Below are positions 1-14,208 of a stretch of DNA of 64,000 nt, piece by piece. This DNA comes from Ophryocystis elektroscirrha (taxonomy: Eukaryota > Apicomplexa > Conoidasida > Neogregarinorida > Ophryocystidae). Position numbers and translations under genes: made by a program. Below the pieces are notes generated by a model. The model saw only the letters and a list, made by a program, of their open reading frames with translations, had not been told where the DNA came from and did not search any database. Position 1 is the stretch's first letter. The number at the start of each line of letters is the position of its first letter. The stretch is taken from contig JAQIFP010000016.1 of assembly GCA_030141585.1 (NCBI GenBank), positions 23,211 to 87,210 on the forward strand, written 5' to 3'.

Positions 1-117
1 TTAGTACATATAAAAATGATATGCATACTAGAATATATATAAAGTTAAACGGTTTTTTCTAGATTTACTATGGAACAAATTATTTTAATAAAATATAATT
101 GGTTTTTTTTTTTGCAG

Positions 118-1207
118 AACAACGCGGATAAAAAATTAGTAGAGGATTTATTTACAAAGTTTGGTCGCATAGTGGAAATATCCGTGAAGCGAACGATAAG
201 TGGAAGTCCTTTTGCCTTTGTTGAATTTGAAGATGCAAGAGATGCTCAAGACGCCATTCAAGGTATTTGGATTGGACGGAGAATCGCCTCCTGTGCCTCT
301 TTGGATCATCTGTTGGTCTGTAGAACGTGACGGTTATAAAATCGATGGATGTGTCCTTCGAGTTGAAGTTCCTTTTGCTGCCAGGTCTGGACCACGCGGA
401 CAAAACACACGTAAGTCCACATATACGCAATTTGTTATTTGTACATAAATGTTGGTTGGTTTTTTTTTTCTTTTTTTTTTTACTATAACCTGATTATTTG
501 ATAATAGGCGGTCGTGCTGGTCCCCCTCGACGAGCTGACTTCCGAGTTTGTGTGCGTGGATTACCTCCAAGCGGTAGCTGGCAAGATTTAAAAGACCACA
601 TGCGAGAAGCTGGAGACTGTGTATACGGTAATTTGTGTTTAAATAGTCAACCTCCAAATCAAAAACTGGTCACATGATTCTTGATAGCTGATGTATTTCG
701 CGACGGAACTGGCGTTGTGGAATTTGCTCGCCGTGAGGACATGGACTATGCTATTAGGCATTTTGATAACTCTAAATTTAGATCACATGAAGTAATATAT
801 ACTCATTTATATATTGAATATATATCAATTATATATAATTATATTAAATTATATATAAATATACATAGTTATATATTTATATATATATTGATATATACAT
901 AATTATAAATTTATATATATATATTAATATATAATTTATTAATTAATATAATTTTTTATAGGGTGAAACAAGTAGAATTAGTGTGACTCGAATGGAAAAT
1001 GAAGATTTCCGATATTCGCGATATGATTCAAGGCGATCTCCGGATAGTCGTGGTGGACGACATTATAGAGGAAGATCGCCTTACGATTATCATCGCGATT
1101 ATCGTAGAGAAGATTACCGTGGACGCTCTTATAGCGCTCCTAGGTATAATAGACGTTCAGATTCTAGAACAAGATCACGTTCTAGAAGTTATCGTAGACA
1201 TCGTTAG
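118..1207 (+). CDS. SR-family splicing factor (SRSF1/ASF-like), 5' end outside window
   Basis: This gene encodes a two-RRM serine/arginine-rich protein of the SRSF1 type, which acts in splice-site choice in the nucleus. Predicted exons are 118-262, 324-410, 508-627, 688-791 and 962-1207; all joins keep phase. The first visible exon opens after a TTTGCAG acceptor at 117, so the N-terminus with RNP2 is upstream of the window. RRM1 ends with [17 protein letters not shown] followed by ERDGYKIDG, the usual SRSF1 layout. After a short Arg/Gly hinge the second RRM starts with [20 protein letters not shown] and continues to [15 protein letters not shown]. The last exon is an RS domain rich in RS, RD and RY, ending at the TAG at 1205. 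The introns here (60-170 nt) are longer than most in this window. Family assignment is firm; SRSF1 rather than another two-RRM SR protein is an inference from the hinge and second RRM. Confidence 0.88.
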
Positions 1208-1420
1208 TTTTTTTTTTTAAATATGACTCATGTGTATGTCGAAATTTAAGATGTTCTTATTCTAAACAACGATGTTTAAATAAAAAGATATTTCCACTAA
1301 AATTATATTGTACCAACTAATCCTGTAAAAACAGTTATTATGTGAATAAACATAGTTAAAATCTAATTATATAATAGATGCTAGTAGTTAGTGTAATCGT
1401 AATGTATAAATAAATAAATA

Positions 1421-2506
1421 ATGACATACTTGGGTTCGGAACCAGCTGAACTGCTTATGCTACGTGCCCGTTTATGTGGTATAAATACAGATGCTCAAAC
1501 TATTCAAGAATTATCGGCACGAATGAGAACTTCAATAGACGAAAATATACAAAATATGATGATACAAATATGGGCAACAAATATACACGAATCGAAGCAT
1601 GATTATGATCGCTTATTAGCATTATTTTATTTAGCAAATGATGTTATACAATTGTTAAAAGGAAGTTTTAACAGTTTACATTATCGCTATAGATTCTTGA
1701 AGCCTATAGGTGAAGCCATATTTTTGATACGCACTACTTGCCCTGAATTATTACCCAAGATACTTCGCATATATAATATTTTAAAGGAACGTAATATATT
1801 TGACCCACAAACACTACACTATTTATATTCCATTATACAAACTCAGGATATACAATTAATACAAACGAATATTCTTCCTAAATTTATTCAGCATATTTCT
1901 CCTAATAATATTCCTCAGTTAATTTCTAAGCATAAAATGACAATAAATAATACTCCAACTACCGTCGCTTCTAATCTACCTACAATTATTTTGCATAATA
2001 CCACACCTACTCCTTCAATTGACGTTTACTTAAAAGTCATAAACAACAAATATAATCAGTTTAACAGACCCAAACAACCTCAAGTTATTTTTAATATGGA
2101 TGCCGAATTAATAATACGGATCCAAAATTATAAAATACCACCTTCCGCTAAAGTTTTGCCAATAGAAGCTAAATGGATCGAAGAATACAAAAAATTATTA
2201 GAAAATTATAAAGAATTAATAAATAATATAAACTCCAAAATAGATAGACGCCAAAAAGAAGAAGAAGCTAGTAGGTATACTATCGGATTAAAAAATAAAG
2301 TTTGTGCTTCATCTGAAAAAATATTATTTTTATACAAAAAAGAATGGGCTCTACGTATAAAACAACAAATTTTTGATAGAGCCAAATTTTGGCATTTATT
2401 TAGTTTGATGGAACCTTTGGTTGAAAGATGGGATTATTTGAATAATCTCTTGATAACTGTAGAAACTGAACTTAAGAGACGAAATTCCGATGTTAAAAAT
2501 ATTTAA
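1421..2506 (+). CDS. CID-domain protein (RPRD/Rtt103-like, Pol II CTD-interacting)
   Basis: This single-exon gene encodes 361 residues. The N-terminal ~140 residues look like a CID fold: an early block ELSARMRTSIDENIQ, then HDYDRLLALFYLANDVIQLL, which closely matches the family signature for reading the RNA polymerase II C-terminal repeat, then helices ending near DPQTLHYLYSII. The middle (about 150-220) is Asn/Thr-rich and looks disordered. The C-terminal third (about 245-350) is Lys/Glu-rich and probably coiled coil, as in RPRD1/Rtt103 proteins that dimerise through it. The likely role is in transcription termination or CTD phosphatase recruitment in the nucleus. The start is the first ATG after an AT-rich leader following the SR gene. 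No intron is needed, which is unusual in this window. The domain call is fairly strong; the exact orthologue is not settled. Confidence 0.75.
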   Translation: MTYLGSEPAELLMLRARLCGINTDAQTIQELSARMRTSIDENIQNMMIQIWATNIHESKHDYDRLLALFYLANDVIQLLKGSFNSLHYRYRFLKPIGEAIFLIRTTCPELLPKILRIYNILKERNIFDPQTLHYLYSIIQTQDIQLIQTNILPKFIQHISPNNIPQLISKHKMTINNTPTTVASNLPTIILHNTTPTPSIDVYLKVINNKYNQFNRPKQPQVIFNMDAELIIRIQNYKIPPSAKVLPIEAKWIEEYKKLLENYKELINNINSKIDRRQKEEEASRYTIGLKNKVCASSEKILFLYKKEWALRIKQQIFDRAKFWHLFSLMEPLVERWDYLNNLLITVETELKRRNSDVKNI

Positions 2507-2737
2507 TTTTATGACAATATTACATTTTTGACTTAATTGGTTAATGTTTTATTTTTAAAACTACAATTAATGTATATCAATCTACGAGTTAACGATAAAA
2601 TAAAAAAAAAAACTATTTTATTTTTTTCTTAACTATTTTTCATCAAAATCGTAATTAATTTTTAAAATCAAGTTTGTTTATGTCGCTTAAAAAAGACATA
2701 TTGTTTTGTTAGTAACGTTTACATAGTCGTTTTAAAT

Positions 2738-3299
2738 ATGGGAAAAATTTTTAATAAATTTTTAAGAAACCATCAGAATTCAAAATTCTATCAATACGCG
2801 CTTCATTCGTTGTCTTTTTCATATATAGTACTTTTATGGCAGCATAATTTGAATTTTAAGAAAACTAGCAAACACATACAATATGTATGGTATAGAAGTT
2901 TGAATATTTTGAAAACACCATTTATTTTTTCCCCATATAATGACAAGGTATATATATATAGATTTCTATATGTGCATAAAGTCATAGTTATAATCATTTA
3001 ATATGCAGACTACGTTACCAACAAACCTATACAATTCAATGTATGAATTATTCATTAAGACAGAAATTGAGAAAAGTAATACTGATAATAATTCTAGGCA
3101 TGTTAGAGGAAGGGTTTACCAAACATGATATATACCAGTTGCTAGAATATGTAATTATTGTACATACATCCTTGATTAGCTAGAAATCTCTCCCGAGGTT
3201 ATATCCAAAATTTGCAACATACCGCAGCTATTCAAATTAAGTGACATAATGCATATTTTTGAAAAAATATTTGAAGAATATAAAGAAAGAAATGAGTAA
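2738..3299 (+). CDS. Small unknown protein, four predicted exons
   Basis: I do not recognise this gene. The best model joins 2738-2947, 3009-3075, 3098-3150 and 3180-3299 and gives 149 residues, ending in a Lys/Glu-rich helix (HIFEKIFEEYKERNE). The first exon has aromatic-rich stretches such as SFSYIVLLWQHNL that could be membrane-associated. The intron at 3151-3179 is 29 nt, like many others in this window. The intron at 3076-3097 would be only 22 nt. An equally phase-consistent alternative starts exon 2 at the acceptor ending GACAG just before the AAATTGAG near 3065 and avoids the 22 nt intron, replacing the middle 23 residues by a hydrophobic stretch. Both models share exon 1 and the C-terminal 56 residues. 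Function cannot be stated. Confidence 0.45.
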
Positions 3300-3701
3300 C
3301 TTTTTATGAATATCTATATATACTACAGAGATATGATTAATCGCTTAACAACAAAGCTAAAACTTATCTCGAATGACAATCACCCTGTTTTAAAGTAATT
3401 TTGAGTTTAATTTTATATTATAATAAAAAATTTAGATAAATAAGTACTATTTTAAAAATTATACACAAATTATTGTATACCTTTATCTTAATATATGTGT
3501 AAACTAAAAATTTTTTTTTTTTTTTTTTTCAGGAGAACAGTGCCTTAATTATCAATATTCAAAGTTGCAGTAAAATAATATATAAATCATAAGTTTAAGT
3601 TTTTTACAATAAAAAATTATTATATATTTATACAATTTTAATCATGTAAAATTGAGAAAATCTTCAAAGTAAATTATTTATGTTTATTTTGCTGGAACAT
3701 T
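3300..3701. other. Intergenic region between convergent genes
   Basis: This is AT-rich sequence with several long T or A runs (for example near 3508-3529) between the end of the small unknown gene (+) and the end of the first alveolin gene (-). I see no convincing coding exon. It presumably holds both 3' untranslated regions. Confidence 0.6.
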
Positions 3702-5439
3702 TTACTCTGGAGCAACTATAGTTTTTTTTTCAGTAAAGAATCCCGGTTCTTTTTCAACATTTAAATAAACCATTGAGTTGCCTCTAGAAGCAAATGATTT
3801 GAGTTGCTCGAAAGGAGAAGCAACATTTATGCCACTCTATGAACAGAATTATACATATATATATATAGTTACCGCTGCCATTTCAGCATCTGTCATTTTC
3901 TTTGTAGATTTTGTAAAGTCTTGTATTCCACAAATGTTAGCTAAAGGTTTTTCAGGTACTTCATTTTCTAAGTTATTCATATAAGCTTCCAAAACAGCTT
4001 TGTTAAAGAAAGCGTCTACAGCTACAGGTCTTTCTATGGTACGTGTAACTGGTATAGCTACTGGTACTTCCACATATCTGAAGTGATGAATAAATTATTT
4101 ATATGAGAGCATTTTTCATTTATATTATGCAAAATCATGTAATAAATAATTACTATAGAAAATCGTAGCGTATATATAATCACACCCCATATATATTTAA
4201 AAACGGATTATTACCAAATTTTAATACTGTAATAATTACAATATTACCCAAAAATTATTTTATTTATAATAAATTTATAAGTTACCTCGGTCTAAGTCTT
4301 GGACAAATAAACTCTTGAACAACGTGAAGCTCGACAGGAATAGGCACGTTTCTATCCACAAAAACCTCAACTGGAACCGGTTTGTAATGCGCAAGAGGTA
4401 TTTCAACAGGTTTAGGAACGTGTTTATATTGCGGTTCAAGAACGTTTCTGTACACGTGCTAAAAGTCATGAATAATTCAATAGAGACTTTTTACTTGAAC
4501 ATAAGGAATCTCAATAACTTCATCAACAGGTCTTCCGGATACGTCATCAAGCTCTTCAGGACCTTTCTTGAAGTTCGAGTCCTCCATTCTTTTTCGGAAT
4601 GTCGAGTCTCCTTCTGAAGTAGATTTCTTTGTTGTTTTCGAAACTTTCTTCGTTTTTTGCGTAACTCCATCCTTCTCCATAATTGGTTGGCTTTTATCAT
4701 CGAAAAGAGGAACCTCTTCGTAATCTTGATCGTCATCAGACTGCGTGTCATGACAAGCATTTGCTGGATAGTATGCTTGCGATTTTAGGTGTACTTTCTC
4801 TTTCAATATCTGAAATTTATAAAATAAATATTGCAATTTGATTATTTTTAATAATTAATCATAACTCGATAAATTTGATACCATTTCAAACTCCTCTTCG
4901 GGAATTTCGACGATTTCTTCTTTAATAGTTCTTTTGGGAATCGGAATGATGCGTTCTTGAAGTAAGTATCTTGGTTTCTCCACTAAAATCTCTTTTTCCG
5001 TTACAACGGGAACTTCAACCACTCGATCTATGACGTGTACTTGAGGCACTTCAACTTTTTTTTCTTCCGCTACATATTTGGGTATTTCGATGACACGCTC
5101 AGTAACGTTAGTTCTGGGAAACGGAACTGGTCTGATCGCTTTTCTTTTTTCGGAGACAGTCTCTATTCTCTCAACATATTGAACGTGAGGAACTTCTGTG
5201 ACTGTTTCGACGACAGCTGGTTTAGCCACAAATACATCTCTATACTGAAAAAAAAAAAGAGAATAAAAATATAAAAAAAATATTACTCTGGCGTCTGGTT
5301 GAGCATCAATTTTATGAATTCCCATTTCCTCCATTTGCTGCTCAGAAATTTGGTTCAGTACACTGAATCCTTGAGATTCAAGGTCTCGAACCACGTCTCT
5401 AATTGGTGTACGGGAATTATTTTGCTGGTTAGTATTCAT
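3702..5439 (-). CDS. Alveolin / inner membrane complex protein A
   Basis: This gene encodes an alveolin, a filament protein of the subpellicular network under the inner membrane complex of alveolates. Predicted exons (genomic order) are 3702-3836, 3873-4077, 4286-4458, 4495-4809, 4882-5244 and 5287-5439, giving 447 residues; introns are 36, 208, 36, 72 and 42 nt. The diagnostic part is a long run of repeats rich in Glu, Val, Pro and Ile with KY/RY, such as VTERVIEIPKYV, VIDRVVEVPVVTEKE, KPVEIPLAHYKPVPVEVFV and RYVEVPVAIPVTRTIERP. An acidic and Lys-rich insert (about residues 173-270) separates two repeat blocks. The C-terminus ends FFTEKKTIVAPE. The start ATG at 5439 lies 134 bp from the start of the next, divergent alveolin gene. 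Family call is strong; which IMC number it corresponds to cannot be told. Confidence 0.88.
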
Positions 5440-5573
5440 TCTCGTGAAGCATGCAAAAATGTGGTTCTATTTTTTAACGTGCACCAGATTCCGCACGTAT
5501 TGCATCCACAATTATTTTAAATATTTGAAGATAAGATCCACTAATATTTTGTATCTTCATTATTATTAAAAAA
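5440..5573. promoter_or_regulatory. Shared 134 bp spacer between two divergent alveolin genes
   Basis: The start codons of the two alveolin genes face away from each other across this short spacer, so it must hold both 5' leaders and at least part of both promoters. It contains a less AT-rich block (about 5440-5510, with GTGCACC, CGCACG and GCATCC) next to a very AT-rich block toward the + gene. A shared promoter would fit coordinated expression during daughter-cell building. No specific factor site can be proven by eye. Confidence 0.55.
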
Positions 5574-8070
5574 ATGACCGATAAGCAGAAAGATGACAAC
5601 TTGGACATCCGCTCTTTACTTCAGCCAGGAACTATTATTCCTTCAGATAAATATCCCAATGGGAGAACAATTATTTTGAAAGATAACCCTTTGCCTCAGG
5701 AACCTATTTTCAAAGGAGAAGAAATTAGAAAAGACTGGGTATTATTTATTAATAAATTACAATAAAAATGTGTTTTATTTTGGTTTGCAATTATTTACAC
5801 ATATATATATATTTATATATATATATATAAATCTTCGTACACACATATAAAATATTTAAGTATTATTGTTACTAAACACATATATGTATATATATATAGC
5901 CCTCCTAACGTTTTGAAGACATATACTTATGTGCACATCTGCAATATTATACTTATATATAAGAAAGTAAATATTTTTGTCAACATCCTCATATATAAAT
6001 TACTTATAGTATGCATAGATTATTATATTATTAAATTTTGTACGCATTAACATTATATATGAAAGCCACAATTTAAAAAAACAAGGAATCTTTTTAATTA
6101 TGTATATAGACAACTTGTATACTTGTAGTATAACAGTGATTTTTGTTATTGAAAATAAAGCATTTTGTACATAATGCGTTTCCAATATATCTTTAAATAT
6201 ATAAAAAGCATATGAGTTCATATGTTTACGTATATATGCCCGTATTTATTATAAATAATAAAATTTACTCAAAAAGATGATAAAAATAAAAAAAAAAAAT
6301 ACTTTGTCTATAAAGGGTTTTTTTTTCTATTATAATTGGGATATTTAAGGGTTTATAAATAATAACGCATTTTTGTAGGAATACGTTACCGCTGCACGTC
6401 CTATAGAGTTGCATGAAAGAATATATGAAATACCAACAGAGCGTGTTGTTCAAACGGTGGTTCCAAAGGTGCAAGTTCGCGAAATTGTAAAGCAAGTCCC
6501 TAAAGAGGAAATTGAGTACATAGACAAGCGGATTCCTTTAGAGCATGAGCATGTGATAGACAAATACGTAGAGGTTCCTGTCGCAGAAGGAACAGAGACC
6601 AAATATGTTCCAAAAGTCGAAGTCTTGGAACGAACAATTGAGGTCAAAAAACCTACAAATAAAATAATAGAGAAACCCGTTGACGTTCCGCGCATAAAAG
6701 AAGTGGTTCGTTATGTGGAATCAGATACTAATGTCGAGCAAGTTATTCGCTATATTCCGAAAAAAGAGGGCGTCGAGCCAGATGAATACCTTAAATATTT
6801 TCAAGAAGGGAACGGTATATAAGGCTTTAAAACATAATATATATATATATTTTAGACGCTAATCTAGAAATTATGCAAAGAAGAGCAAGACAAAACGTAA
6901 GCTAATATTTCCGTATTATTCTTTGTTTTGATTAATTAATAAATTTATTAATAAATTAAATAATTATCAAACTTCAGATTAAAAGCAATCGCATGGACCG
7001 TGTAGACCAGCTTCTTATTCCTAAAATTACTAAGACTGTGGAAGTTAACAAAGAAATACCAGTCAACGTAGTTGTGCCGCTGCCTTTCGTTGTTCCAAAG
7101 TACGTACTTTTCACTTTACGCATATTTTTGCGCACATATTTGCACAGTATATTTGCTAACTATTACCGTGTATTTTGTGCACTGTATGGAATCGCAAATA
7201 TGTGCATATTATTTTTGAAGCCAATAACTTACAGCGTCTCTGTGTAATAAAATACATTTAGACGTTTATTTTGCTTCAAAGTATTCAAATATATGCTTCA
7301 ATTTTTATTAAATCTTCATTTATAGACCAATGGAAGTTCCGGTTGAAGTTCCTGTGATAAGATTTAGAGACCATTTTATTCCAGTGCCTGTACGAAGAAG
7401 AGTCATTCCTCGAATTATCTTCACAGACGAAGTTTTTGAAGTACAGTGTGTTAAGGAAAAACCAGTATTGGTTGTTGAAGATGAGTTCAAACCTGTTCCT
7501 GTGAACGTTAAAATTCATCTCAAAGAGAAAGATATTCAAATTTCTCCAATGGATCCTGCCGAACTACCACAGTCGGATTTACATGCAATGTGGATGAGAG
7601 TCAACGCTGATTTATTATCCCAAGCACGCGAAGATGGAAGAGATATCAAACTGTACGAAGAAAATAAAGATAGTAATATTAAAACTGATCTTAATGATGT
7701 TGACTTGGGACCGGTTCCATTACATCCTGGACATCCTCTGATGATGACCTATCTTCAAAACCAATGGGCTCAAGTACCTACTACGCTGACACATAATTTA
7801 TATACGCCTGAGTTTTTCAGATTACATGCTGGTACTTTAGATTCTATATTAAACCCACAACCACATCAAGTAAACATAACTGCTGAACAAGCAGCCGCTA
7901 TTGGCCCATTACCAGAAGAAATAATTCCAAGTCCTTTCTCGGACATCGATACTTTCAAAAATCATCAACAATTACTTAAACAAAAGAATTATCAACAGCA
8001 ACAAAATTCTACTTATAAATTCCATGTTCCATTAACTGAACAAATACCACAACCGAAAATATATAATTAA
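5574..8070 (+). CDS. Alveolin / inner membrane complex protein B
   Basis: This is a second alveolin, divergent from the first. Predicted exons are 5574-5738, 6379-6814, 6856-6896, 6978-7099 and 7326-8070; phases agree at every join and the protein has about 502 residues. The first exon encodes a polar head. Its 640 nt first intron is followed by repeat blocks such as HERIYEIPTERVVQTVVPKV, VIDKYVEVPVAEGTETKYV and KTVEVNKEIPVNVVVPLPF, then MEVPVEVPVIRFRDHFIPVP. The C-terminal ~180 residues are not repeat and are rich in Pro, Gln and His; they contain PVPLHPGHPLMMTYLQ and end with a Gln-rich tail before QPKIYN. The protein would be in the subpellicular network of the pellicle. The 41 nt exon 3 and 41 nt intron 2 are small but well supported by phase. 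Confidence 0.87.
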
Positions 8071-8785
8071 AAAACAACATATTCATATATTAGTTTTTTT
8101 ATGACTTTTTTGTATGTTCATACAATCGAAAAAAAATTACTCTCTGGTTTTATGTTACGTTGAAATAAATTAAAAAAAAATAATAATATTATCGTAACAA
8201 ATTCTATTAATTTGAAAATATAAAAAAAAATATTAATGTTTCGCAAAAATTTATTGGATGAGTTTAAATATGCATTGGTGAATATTTTGACTTCTTGAGA
8301 AATGCATTCAAATCAATCAAATAAAGGTTGCTTACAAAAAAAAATGATATAAATTTATATCAAATAATATCTAAAGTTTTGGTCAGACTATTTTCTTATA
8401 ATTTTTTTCCATTAACATATTTTTGCTTTTATTTTATTGTTTGTATTCATGCAACAACCAAAATTATTTAACCATGTTAAATTCAGCTCTTCTTAGATTG
8501 TATTAAGAAATCTTGATTAAAGTCGCAAACATTGCGATTACGTATAATAAATTGCACTACAGCAAAAATATCAAATAAATGAAAACGATAATTAAAAGTT
8601 TTTGGTCATAAAAAGTAAAAAACATATTTAATAGATATATTTTAAATTGTATACTCAACCTACTAAAATATAACTTTAAGAAGTTATACAAAAAGTGTAA
8701 ATTTTACATCATTGTAAATACAAAAAATTTTAGTTTTAATAAATTCAGATGGCTATTACCATCATAAAAAATTGTTCTAGAACGT
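8071..8785. other. Intergenic region, no gene seen
   Basis: About 700 bp of AT-rich sequence lies between the convergent ends of alveolin B and the oocyst-wall-type gene. I see poly-A and poly-T runs and no open exon with protein-like composition. Confidence 0.6.
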
Positions 8786-9859
8786 TTATTCGTGTTTCTC
8801 TTCTTTGTTCTTGCAATCTTTGCCATGGCAAGAATAGGTGATAGTGACTTCAACGTGAGGTTTGGTATAGATAGTCTTGGAGCAGGTTTTTCCGAATAAA
8901 TGGAAATGTTCTGGGCAGACTAATTTAGGAACACTGTAGAGACCGCATTTATTTTCGAGTTCAACAGTTCCACTTGGGCAATATACTTCAGGTAAAACTT
9001 CTTTTTCTTTATAACATTCTTTGGTTTCCTCGTTGTAGTTGAATTCTTCTGGGCATACTGCTGATGCTCTGATTACTTTTTCTTCAAAACCTCCTGGGCG
9101 GTTGATTGGAGCTATTAAAACATCAATTTGGCACATTTTTCCATCGAAAATTCCTTTGGCACAAATTGGACGTGCTGGTTCGGTAGTGATACGCTTACAA
9201 GTTTTAGCAATAATATATTCCTCAACAACTGGCTTTGGTATTTGTAATTCATATGCAACCTCTTCTTTTCCTGGAACCGGTGTTGGCGTTACTTCTTTTT
9301 CTGATTTAACTGAAAGTTCTTTGAATTTTCTTTGTGGTGTGCAGTCGTATGTTTCTTCGAAGACACAGCTATGTCCTTTAAGTTTATACTCTTTAGGACA
9401 GACGTAGTCTGGCAATTCAGTTTTATACATGGCGCACTTATCTCCTTTAGGAATGGTTCCAGCAGGGCATATTGCTTTTCCTGGCAAGGCTACAGTGGTT
9501 ACGCAGTATTCTTTAGAACGCAATACATATGTTTTGGGACATACGATTTCAGGGGAGGCTTTGATTGTTTTTACACAAAGGCCATGAGAATCGGTAAATC
9601 CAATAGGACATTGAGTTTCCTTGCCAATATAAGCAACACATTTTCCCTCAATTAAATAACTTTTAGGAGGGCAAGTTATTTCAGGTGTCTCTGTAATAGT
9701 CTTAGCACACTCTTTGCCAATAGGAATAAAACCTTCTGGGCAGTGTTGTACTTGGTGCTTAGTTTCATCAATAACGTCTGGAAGATGAGAACTTGCTGGG
9801 TCTGCAGAGGTTGCAGCGATATAAGCGACTGAAAGTAAAACGGCTATTTTAGAGATCAT
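8786..9859 (-). CDS. Secreted cysteine-repeat protein of oocyst wall (COWP) type
   Basis: This intronless gene encodes 357 residues. It starts with a clear signal peptide (MISKIAVLLSVAYIAATSA). The rest is built from repeats of about 30 residues in which a CPxGF or CPxxY block is followed by a single Cys and then by the next CP pair. Examples are CPEGFIPIGKECAK, CPPKSYLIEGKCV, CPIGFTDSHGLCVK and CPAGTIPKGDKCAMY. This spacing is that of the oocyst wall protein family of Cryptosporidium and coccidia, where disulphide-linked repeats make the oocyst wall; the same motif occurs in related cyst or capsule proteins. A gap of about 60 residues with charged and Pro-rich sequence separates two repeat blocks. 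The C-terminus (CHGKDCKNKEEKHE) is polar with no GPI signal. Codon use is less AT-biased than in neighbouring genes. Secretion is seen in the sequence; wall location is inferred. Confidence 0.82.
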   Translation of the reverse strand: MISKIAVLLSVAYIAATSADPASSHLPDVIDETKHQVQHCPEGFIPIGKECAKTITETPEITCPPKSYLIEGKCVAYIGKETQCPIGFTDSHGLCVKTIKASPEIVCPKTYVLRSKEYCVTTVALPGKAICPAGTIPKGDKCAMYKTELPDYVCPKEYKLKGHSCVFEETYDCTPQRKFKELSVKSEKEVTPTPVPGKEEVAYELQIPKPVVEEYIIAKTCKRITTEPARPICAKGIFDGKMCQIDVLIAPINRPGGFEEKVIRASAVCPEEFNYNEETKECYKEKEVLPEVYCPSGTVELENKCGLYSVPKLVCPEHFHLFGKTCSKTIYTKPHVEVTITYSCHGKDCKNKEEKHE

Positions 9860-10174
9860 GATCTTTCAAACAATAGTTGGATGATATAAACTGATAATTT
9901 CTTTGCTAAATACCGCTTCTACTCAATAAAAGCGCTTTAAGTACCTCGAAAATTCGAGTTACAAACAAATTTATTTGAAAGTTTTTTCACATTTTCTTGA
10001 TAATAGTAACGAGTTTTAAAAATTTAAACTATAATACCATGATAAAATATAGTAAACAAACCGCTCAATATTTTGTTTTCACTAATTTTCTTTATTTTAA
10101 GATTTTGTTATTCATCAGCAGCGTCGACTCTGAAAAATACAAAATATTTAATATTTCACAATATTAAGAATTTT
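9860..10174. other. Intergenic region upstream of the oocyst-wall-type gene
   Basis: This 315 bp stretch should include the promoter and leader of the oocyst-wall-type gene and the 3' end of the F-box-like gene. A short block AGTCGACGCTGCTGATGA on the minus strand (near 10112-10132) follows a TTTTTCAG and could be read as a tiny terminal exon, but no compatible donor was found. Confidence 0.5.
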
Positions 10175-11068
10175 TTATCTTTTATAAATATTTAAGAATA
10201 ATCTTATCCAATTAAATAACAAAACTATCGAAAATCCAGTGTGATTAATTATTTGATCTGAATAAGATAATTTGTGAGCAGTAAATTCAATGAAACGAGG
10301 GTGCAATTTGTTGACGCGACGACTTATTTTATTCCTTATTTCTGTTGATATGTAAAAATTTGAGTATTTCAAGTATGAAATATCTTTTAATACATCCCAG
10401 CAATGCTCGTTCTTTTTCACTATAAATTTGATGATATTATTGATTTTTTTTAAATCACGCTTTGATTTATCAAATTCATAAAATATGTACTGGACAACAA
10501 GTTTGAATGATTCAAGTATATGATTTCTTGAGACTGAATAGTATTTAACGCCTTGTACAGTAATTAATTTCAAATCTTTTCTATGTTATGATAAATCATC
10601 AAACAATACCTACAAGAGTAAGTCGGAAGGAACCGTGTTTAAAATATCAAATGTAAGGATTAGTTTTTTGCTTATACTAATCATTTCTGGTCTTAGAAAA
10701 TTTAAAAGCTGATTATACTCTGCTTCTTCCTTTTCCTTAATCGATTCATATATCGATTTATACATTCTTGACGATATATAGCTATCATCATATAAGTACA
10801 CATGTGATAAAGATTCACACTCTACTAGTCTTTCTGCTAATATGGCTTGTATTGTATTATAAAAATGTTCATTAATAGATTTGAGTCTTAATAAATTATA
10901 CAACGATAGGTAAACTAAAATATTCTTTAATAAAACTGGATGGCTAAATACTTCAATAACGGTCTCATATGTCATAGAATGCATGCAATCCACAGTATCA
11001 TGATTCTTGATAAAATTTATAATTAATGTTGAAATGAAATAAATTATAACAATTCTATAATGTTTCAA
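10175..11068 (-). CDS. F-box-like protein, two predicted exons
   Basis: Two open stretches join across a 33 nt intron at 10581-10613 in the correct phase, giving exon 2 at 10175-10580 and exon 1 from 10614 upward. Near the N-terminus the sequence SHPVLLKNILVYLSLYNLL followed by RLKSINEHFYNTI fits the F-box pattern (P..LL..IL..L.L..LL.L...N..F...I), the module that binds Skp1 in SCF ubiquitin ligases. The rest is helical and Lys/Ile-rich without a recognised substrate domain. The start is uncertain: an ATG at 11068 gives a hydrophobic leader only 39 bp from the stop of SelO, while the ATG at 10984 (MHSMTYETV) starts just before the F-box and is more plausible. The family call rests on one motif only. 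Confidence 0.5.
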
Positions 11069-11106
11069 TTATAAGAACAAAAAAATTTATTCAAAAGAAA
11101 AAAAAA

Positions 11107-14208
<3,102 letters not shown>

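Noticed and set aside
10112..10132. Tiny minus-strand terminal exon (VDAADE, stop) after TTTTTCAG
   Set aside because: No donor in the right phase was found in the F-box-like gene or elsewhere nearby.
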